Source: a virus. From it: 40,366 nucleotides of DNA. The notes under the pieces are model-generated. The model saw only the letters and a list, made by a program, of their open reading frames with translations. It was not told the DNA's origin and made no database searches. The position numbers and the translations under genes are program-made. Numbering within the stretch: the stretch's first letter is position 1; each line of letters starts with the position of its first letter. The DNA lies in IMG/VR virus record IMGVR_UViG_3300012920_000094, positions 1 through 40,366 of that record. The stretch is one strand, 5' to 3'. Of this stretch, positions 6,580-15,800 are shown one piece after another.

Positions 6580-6858
6580 TTATTTCTTTTTATTTTTGTA
6601 TACTTCTTTATCTACTTCTCTACACCAAAATAATATTTCATCTACCTTTTCTTCTAGTTTTTCGATGTGTTGAGTTTGCCATTGCTGTTTTAGATCATAT
6701 TCAATTCTATCTATAACTGCTGGAGGCATTTTTTTAGCTTCTTCTATATCTGATTGTAAAGTATAATACATACCTACAAAAGTCGCTGTTAAAACTACAA
6801 TTTTAATTATACCTTTTAAATCTAGTTTCACTTCTGTTTGTTCAGTAATCTTAGTCAT
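6580..6858 (-). CDS. single-helix membrane protein with coiled coil (holin- or spanin-like candidate)
   Basis: The 92-residue protein has a charged N-terminus, one hydrophobic helix at about 16-34 (IIKIVVLTATFVGMYYTL), and then a long charged helix (HIEKLEEKVDEILFW...VDKEVY). This layout, with one N-terminal membrane anchor and a coiled-coil tail, is shared by many phage membrane proteins near the lysis cassette, including i-spanins and some holins. It overlaps the end of the giant virion protein gene by 8 nt, at the end of the virion block where lysis genes are often found. No partner outer-membrane spanin or endolysin was recognised next to it, so lysis function is only suggested. Confidence 0.6.
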   Translation of the reverse strand: MTKITEQTEVKLDLKGIIKIVVLTATFVGMYYTLQSDIEEAKKMPPAVIDRIEYDLKQQWQTQHIEKLEEKVDEILFWCREVDKEVYKNKKK

Positions 6859-9800
6859 CTTTCATTAACTCTAATAACTTTTCAACTCTATCGGCTTCAT
6901 ATTTTAAAGCTCGTATTTCTTTTTTAGATAAACCTAAGCTATCTAACATTTCAACTTGTTTTGGTTTATTAAGTTTAGTATATTCTAATGAATCTAATTG
7001 ATATTGACTATATCTCATAGGACTAGCTTTTAAAGGACCAGTTCCTATTTTTGTAGTATAAACTTTTCCACTCTCTTCTTGCTTATCTAAAATAGCATTA
7101 GTTCTAGTTTCTTTATCTTCCATTGCTTTTATCTCTTCATCACTATAACCATGTTGTTTTAGAATATCTACCTGTTGAGCTTTATTATACAAACTAGGAT
7201 CTTCTCCTTTTCTACTTTTATCTTTTTGGTCTTTAGTTTGTAATTGCCATTCTGGCCAACCTAAAAACATAGCTACTCTCATCCATGTTTCATTTTCGCT
7301 ATTTGCAGCTCCTTGTAAGTTTTCTATTTTTTGTAAAACTCTATCTAAAGGTACGTTTGTAGTAGCTGAAAATACTTTAGCAAATGATTCAAAGGCTGGA
7401 TTATCTAAACTAAATCCTTTATCCATTATAGCTTGTCTTCCTTTTTTACTATCAAAAGGACGACCTGCAGATTTAATTTTTTTCAATTTGCTTTTTAAAG
7501 CAGGTGAAAATTCTAATAAAGTTTCCCAAGCATCAGAATATTCTGGTCGTTCTCTTTGTGATCTCTCTGCAATGTCCATTACAAAGTTTTTCAATACAGA
7601 CACAGTCATTCCACCTAAGCCAAGTCCTCTTAATATAGAATCAACAGCACCATTAGCAGTATCCCATCCTTTTTCCTCAACGTCTTCTTCAGTTGCTTCA
7701 TCCCCAAAACCTAAGGCAAAAGCGCCTTGTTGCATCATGTTAAACCAAAGATTTTGAACTATTCCATAATATACAATTTTACTTACATTACTTTTCCAAT
7801 CTCCCCTTTTGTTTACTATATCTTTAAATGCTGCTTTTTGTAATCTAGCATATTGCATAGGTGTGTTAACAAATTGTAAAAATATTCTACCTACATCACT
7901 TGCTTGTTGCATAGATATTTTACTAGGATCAGAAGATTGTTGAGACTTTTCAGATATTTCCATAAACTCTTCATAAGCCTTTGCTTTAGCAGCTTCTTCT
8001 GATAAACCTTCTTTCTTCATCAGATCATTTATTCTATTTCTATACCACGTAGCTCCACCTGATGCTATAGCAAAACTATCTGCAAATCTAGTAGGAGCAT
8101 AACCTTTTTCAAGAATATAGTTAACAGCGGCTTTAGCTTTGTTAGAGCTAGTAGCAGCTGCATCTGCTATTTCACTTTCTGATATGTTCATTTTCAAACC
8201 ATTTCTCCTATCTACTAAATAGTCAGAATTCATTAACTCCATAAAATCCTTCCAATATTGAGGTTGGTTAGCAAACGCTTTACCAGCTTTTAAAGGATTA
8301 TTAAAACCTATATTTATAAAGTTAGCAGAAGATATAGTTTGCAGTATAGCTGATCTCATGTTGAGGAACATAATAGTTCCTTGTGCGTTGTTAATATAAT
8401 CTAATACTTGATTACCTAATCTATTACCGGTTTCAGTTCTATTTTTACCAGACTTCATTCTAGTTAACATATTTTCTAAAGCTTCCCTATACTTAGGACC
8501 ATATGCCGCTTCTAATTTGTTCATGTTTTTTTCTGAAAAAATAACATCAACATTATCTCTCCACTCTTGCAAATATTTACTACGTTTTGTTGTACTTAAA
8601 ACATCAATCAAATCTGTAGTAATTGTTCCACTTAACCAGTGTTGTCCAGGTTTATTATAGCCATCACCTTTTGTTAATTGTAAAATAGATTCAGCAAAAG
8701 CGTGAAGTTTACCATCGCTTTCTATTATTGTGTTTAATTCTGCTAAGTCTGTTTTAGAAAGACCGGGAATTTTTTGACCTGTTTTGTTCCATAAATAAAC
8801 CCTTACAGCTTGTTCTTTAGTAAAACCTGATTTAGTTTTTTTCCTTAAATCTTTAGGAACTTTAAGTTGATTTTTAATTGCTTTAAAATCTCCCATCATA
8901 TTAACTCTTTCAGTAGCTAAACTGTTTATTCCTCTAGAGTAAGGTTTATATAAAGTTTCATTATAAAATTCTCTTTGCTGTTCCCCTACTTTTCCTTTTC
9001 CTAAAGTAAAATCCATTAATCCTGTAAAATCTTCTGCTGATGGTGGAATCCAAAACTTTCTTTTTTGATTTTCTTTTCCTCTTACTTTAGCTTTAGCACT
9101 AGAAAATTCTTTCTGCCATTCAATACCTGTTTTATTTTCAATGATCTTATTAAACATCATATCTAAGTTTTCAGAACTTCTATTAAATCTTGCTTGTTGT
9201 ACTTTTGATTTAACATCAATAGGTTCTAAGGCTTTTTTAACAGCTTCTACATTTTGAATAGCATCATCTGCGAAATAAAAATCATTATATCCCTCAGCAG
9301 CTTTATCCACGATCCACTCTGCTTTAGCTTCACCTGTAGAATTACCTAGTCCTTTTATGTTTTCTAATGGAATATCAATACCCATCGCTTTTAAAAACTC
9401 ATGAATAGCAGTTGCAGATTCTGGAGCTCTTGCTGTAAGAATAAACATATCTCTATCTCCAGGTGATTCTTTCATTTTCTTCATTAAATCAAATAACGGT
9501 CCCTTTTTTCCTTCTACAACTTTATTAAAATCCGAAAAATCCATTTTCCAACCTTCTTCAACTAAACGTTCTCCTTCTTTAGCAAATTCTTCTGCAGTTA
9601 GTATTTTCTTTTCTCCACCTTTAGTAGCAAACACTTTACTATTAGTTCTAGCTACTGTATCATCAAAATCAAATATTCTTGCTTTCTTTTTCTTCGAGTT
9701 AATTTCTCTTCCTTTTTCTAACGCTTTATCAGCTGTTTTAGTTATATCTATTAACTCTTGTTTAGTTTTACCTTTAGTAGAAGATCTATTCCAAAGCCCA

Positions 9801-12800
9801 ATGTTTTCTACTACTTTTCTATCTGCCGCAGTAACCTTTTCGTTTCTAGCTATTTTAGCTGCTATCTCATGTTCTTTTCCATACTTTGAAGCTTCGTAAT
9901 CTTTAGTTTTAATATAATCTTTTAGATTCAACATAGCGCGCGCTCTAGGATCTCCATATGTAGCTAAATTAAACGCACGCCCATATCTTTCTCCTCCTTT
10001 AATTACTTGAAATGCTTTATCAGTTTTATATTGATCTTCTAACAGCTTATCTAGTGTTTTAGTTTCTCCTTTTTCATAAGTCTCTATCAAAGCAGTTTCA
10101 TAATTATCAAAAGCTTTGTTTAACATGTCTTTAGCAGATTTCTTGAGTCGTAAAGTTTTTCCACTGCCTATCCATGATCCTTTATTATTTAAAATAGCAG
10201 TAAGTTCTCTTAACAATGGATCAGCTGCTCTTTTATGTTCTACAGTAAGGTTCTTTAATCTATCACCTTTAAGCGGAATCATAACGTCAGTTAAGTTAGC
10301 TGATGATCTTAGATGAGTAGTCATATTAGTATTATAACTATTTAACTTTAAAAATAACAATTCTTTATCTATTTCACCCTTTTTAAAATCTTTGAAATCT
10401 TCAATCATTTCATCTAATACATTTTTTTGAAATTCATTAGCTTCAATCTCTCTTTCTTTTATTTCTTTTTCTAACCTTTTAAATTTTTCTGGATTATTTT
10501 TTGCCCAATTAGGATCCGCTTCCATTTCTGTAGCATATTCCATTAACCATTTCAAACTTTTAGGATTTTGTCCTTTAGTTTGTAAATCTGCTTTAACCTC
10601 TTTACCATTAATTTTTAAAGATCCAGGTTTTAAACTTCCTTCTTTAGGGTGTCCTTTTTTATATACTTGGTATTCTAAATCTATTCCATATTCTTTTAGA
10701 ATAGGCTTCATTGTTTCAAATAAATCTGGTTTCCCTCCAAAAAATTGTCCTCTTTTTCCTCTAGCACCACCAGCACTTACTAAATGATTAGTATTATATT
10801 TTAAATAATTAATAACAGTTTTTACAGGATCAGTTGAATCTTTAAGTTTTTTATTCAAATACTTCATAGTATGCTCTACTCCCTCATTAGCTCTTTCAAT
10901 AGCTTTTTCTTTAGCTGAGATATTAATATCTAACTGTTTTTGTAACTTAGCAGATTCACTTACTTCTAATCCTCTATCTAACATTTTTTGGACTTCAAAA
11001 TCTGCTATTTCTTCTGCTTTTATTTTTTCAATATCTCCTTGTAAATCTTTAGCTTCTCTTTCTATTCTATTTTCAATATTTCCTTTAGAATATTTGTATC
11101 CTTGTATTACTTTTTTTCCTACATTCAACAAGTCTTTAGCCATTCCTCTAGCTATTTTATTGTCAATTGTAAATCCATTACCAAGATCAATAGCTTTTCC
11201 TTCAACCTCTGTTACTTCTTTAATTAAATTTTTTAATTCAGTTTCTGTAACGTCTGGCCATCCAGCTTTTATTAATTTTGACGGTAATTTTTCTTTTAAA
11301 ATACTACTTATTCGATCTGTAATTTCTAAACCTAATGAAGCATCCGTTCCTACTTCAACTCTAATAGCTTCTGCTAATGTAGAAGATCTTCTGAAGTTAC
11401 TAATTTCTATTTGTTGATTAATTTTTTGAGTAAAATCTCCTGCTTCTAACTGTTTAACTTTGAAAGCTTCTCCAAATTGACTAGTAACTTCTCCTTGAGC
11501 TAATAATTCTTTTACTGTGCTCATGTAAGTATCTCTACGTTTATTAAACTCTGCTTGTGTTATTTCTTTGTTATCTAATTCTAAACGAGATGTATTAAAA
11601 TCTTTTTCTGCTTGATCTAGCTTATATTCTATCTCATTTTTCATTTCAATAGTTTCTAGAAACTTTTTAGATCCCCAACTATCAGCAATTTGGTAAGCTA
11701 ATCCTTTTTTCTTTGCTCCCCATCTACTTGGAACAGCAGCTTCTATAAACTTCATTTTATCTGCTTCCGTAAGATTTTCTTTAACCTTCATGCTTTTAGG
11801 GCCCGATGTCCATCGCTTGTCTCTACCTGTAGTTCCTGTAACTTCTTTACCTCCTTTAGTAACTAAAAAAGGAAAATTCCTTGAAACATAACCAATGGGT
11901 AAACCACGAACTATACTTTCAAAATTTTTACTTACATAATCTGTATATTCAGCTTTAGTTTTACCCATGCTTTTTTCTACAGCTGCTGTTCCTTTTGCTC
12001 CAAATTGTTTTTTAAATTCTCTAACAAAGGGAGATATAGTTTGATTCCTACCTGCAGGTTTTTCATACGCTTCTATTAACTTAGGAAAGTCTAATTCTTT
12101 CATATCTTTGTTAAGCTGTTCGATAGAACTTTCATTTAAGCCTAACTTTTTAGCGGTTTGCTCAGATGTAGCTTTAACATATACTTCCTCTGGACGCGAA
12201 GATTGATCTACAACATCGTATCCTGTTTGCTCTTTCATTTGATCTAAAGACTTTTTTCCTTGATCGTAAACTCCCATATCTCTTTTTACATCTATAGCTT
12301 TTCTACTTAAATAACTATTGATATAAGCAAAAAATCCTTTAGCACCACTAGTTGTTTGTTTAACTTCACTAAATCCTTTAACTAATTGAGATATTTCACT
12401 ATACACACTTCTAACAAAATTAGCATCCATTCGTTGCGTCCAACCTTTAGGTCTCGGAACAGGTAAATTAGCTCCTATTAAACGATCTAATAAACCTTCT
12501 TTTTCCATGGTTTCTAAAGCTTTTTTCCACCCACCTTCGCTCCAATCACGAGCGTTCTCTTTATAAAGTTTTATCATCTCAGGTTCTACGTCCTTAACTG
12601 CACTTTTATTTAAAGTTTGTGAAAGTTCAGGATTTTCTCCCTCTAACCATTTCTTATATTCTTTTATACCTTCATTAGCAACTTTACTTAATTTAGTAAA
12701 ATCTTTTCCTTTAGCTTTAGCAAATCGAGCTAAGAAATTTCTTGCTCCTTCTCCTGTTTCGAAATTAGCGTCTTTAAAAGCTGTTTCTTTATTAACCACT

Positions 12801-15800
12801 TCTTTTAACTTGCTTGCTAAATTTTTCCAAGTTCTTACATCTCCCTTTTGAGCAAATGGATCAAGCTTTCCATCTTTAACCATTTCTCCATATATAGTTA
12901 ACCATTCAGATCCTTTATAACCAGGTTTATAGTCAGGATGAGTTTTTAATTGTTCTAATACTGCGTTATATTCTCCTGTTTTTTTCAATGTGTTAATGAA
13001 ATCTCCAACGAATTCAGGATTAGTTGCAACAGATTTTTCTACTAAAGGATGTATTATTTCATGAAATAAAGTATTACGCTTTGCCTTGCTCATAATTGAA
13101 AAATCTTTACCTTCAGCTAACAAAGGTTTACTACGTTCAAAATTTTCATTAAACTTTACTTGAGCTTTAGCAGCTTTAGCTTTATCAACAATAGTATAAG
13201 TTTTAACTCCACCCTTTGTTTTAATATCAATGTGTGCTCCGTAATCACTTCGCCTTACATCAATACCCATCTCTTCAAGAAGCATTTCATCTATTTCTTC
13301 TCTTTGTTTTAGCTTTTCTAATTCTTTTAATTCTTTTCTATTGTCTTTTTCAAATTTTGTTTTTGCTCTATTCTCTAAAGCCTCTGCAGCTTCTTTTCCG
13401 TAAAGATCTATAATAGCTTGATTAACCGTTTGTCCTTCTTTAGTTTCTATTACTTCAGCTTCCGTAATAGATTTTTTAAGTTTTTCTATTTCAGCATTAG
13501 TTTCTTTTGCTTCTAGTTCTATTAAACCTTTTTCTCTTTCTAATAAAGATTTTTGTTTTTCTTTTATTATTTCACTTTGTAGATCTAATGTAGCTTTATT
13601 TATTTCTCCTTTTTTATGAGATTTTTTCAACTGTTCTAATTCAACTTCTAATTTAAAACCTTGCGATTGTAATTTAAAAAATTCTCTTTGATTTTTAGAA
13701 CCTTTTCTAAAACCGTAAGCGTCATTTACTTTAGCTAAATTCTCGCACCAGTCTACATATTCTTTAGCTTTTAACTCTGACATACCAGTAGCTCCCATTA
13801 ATTCTTTTATAAGAGCGTTTCGATTAGCACCTTCAGACCAACTAGAAATTTGTCCCAATTTCAATTGATCCATATAATTTGTTTCTACTCCTTTAGCTAA
13901 TCTTCCTAGTAAATTTTCAAATTCCCCAGACATACTTTTTTCTCCATATGCAGCATCCCACATACTAGGTTGATCATAGCGAGTTTGATCTATTTCAGAT
14001 TTTAATTTTAAAAACTTAGAAACTTCTTGAAGATTATTTATTTCTTTTTGTTGTTCAGAAGGAGTTAACTCTTTATTAGAATTTATTTCTTTTATTCTTT
14101 TACTTAAAGCTAAATCGATTTCTTCTGCAGTCCAAGAACTTTTACGTCCTTCATGATTTTTAGCGCTGTAGTTTTTTATTTTACGTAAGTGTCCTCCATA
14201 CATATCAGCTGCAGCGTTATATTTTCTAGTAGCAGCAGTAGTTCCAAAATTCTTTAAATCACTCATTAATGTTTTAAAACCAATCTTACCTTCTCTTCCA
14301 CCTGATCGCATACCCATAACGAGCATTGTACCAAAAGTTTCTACAAATGAATCTGCATCTAAAGCGTGATCCCAGAATTGAGTCCAGTTCATTTCTCCAG
14401 AAAACACATCTGCTATACTTCCAACCAGTTCTCCAGACTTAATAGTAGCTGTACCGATTCCTGCTTGTAACATTTTTTTAGGTGCGTATCCTGCTAGTCT
14501 TAATGGAGTACCTAGTAATAATGGGTTATTGTTAACAATAGAATTAACTGTTCCCCATTTAACAGCAGCAGGACTAGAACGTTGAGCAGAAGCGCTTAAC
14601 ATGTTAGTTTTAAATTGGTTATAACGCCTTCCTAATCCAGTCACACCTAATCTTGCTAAAGAAGAACCTAAAGCAAAAGACCACACAGGCATTCTTTCTC
14701 TTCCCCATGCATGTGATCCAATTTGATTAGATCCCTCTAATATCATTGCTTCGTGTAGCATCATTTTTGTCCATCCGCCAGCTACTACCGAAGTCTTCCT
14801 TCCTAATCCTGCCGTTCTATACAATTGAGTGGCGCGTCGTCCAATGTTAGCTAAAGCTACTCCACTACCCATACCTGCGGTTAAGAATTCAATAGCAGCT
14901 GTTTCAGCAATCATAACAGCAAAAGTAGGTACTTGCCTTCCAACAGTATACCAAGTAGAAACGTTATCTAATTTTTTATCTAATTCGTTTTGTAAAGCAT
15001 TTACTTGTATATCTTCTCCCGTTTCTTTATCTTTGATAGTTATTTGTTTATCTACTCCAAAGTCATTTATCATAGAGGTTACAAATTCTTGCTGTAGTTC
15101 ATCATCATATACTCCTGCCATATCTACTCCAAAAGCTTCTGGAAGTCCACGTTTCATTCCTTCTAACATTTTCTCTCCTGCTTCGGCTTTCCCTTGAGGC
15201 GTCCAAAAAGAATGAGTTGTTTCAGCTGCTTTATTTTCTAAACTTTTTACAGGGTCAAAGTTCATTAAATAAACCTCTGACAATGCTCTTAAAGTATTAA
15301 GTTTACTATTATAAGATTTACATAAAGGAGTAGTGCAGTTTACTGGAGTGAGGTGATTAAAGTCTATTAAACCTGTTTTTTTAAAATTTTCAATGATATT
15401 ATTCATATCATCTAAATCTTCTTGAGTAGTTTTTAGATTGCCTTGAGTTGTTATTCCTAAAACATCTTGAGTTTTATCTAAAAAACCTCCTTCATAACCC
15501 CATCCTGAACCGCCTAAATGAATACCTATTTCTTTTTCGGTATAATTTTTAGCGTTGAAAGAAGTCATGTCATTTAAAATATCTCGTTGAAGTTTAAATA
15601 ACAGATTTTTTACAGTATCATTAGTAAATATACCTGATGAGAAATCATTAATAATTTGATCATAATCTTTAGCTGATTGTTGACCTTCGTTACTTGTTAC
15701 TTCATCTTTTCTAACTAGTTGTCCAGTGCTTACGTCAATTATCATTACAGCTCTATCAGGATTTTCTAACTCTCTTCCTATTATATTATACCATTGTGTA

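Noticed and set aside
14829-15197. 122-residue open frame on the + strand
   Set aside because: It is antisense to the giant protein gene, without leader, motif or neighbouring + strand genes; long antisense frames are expected in this composition.
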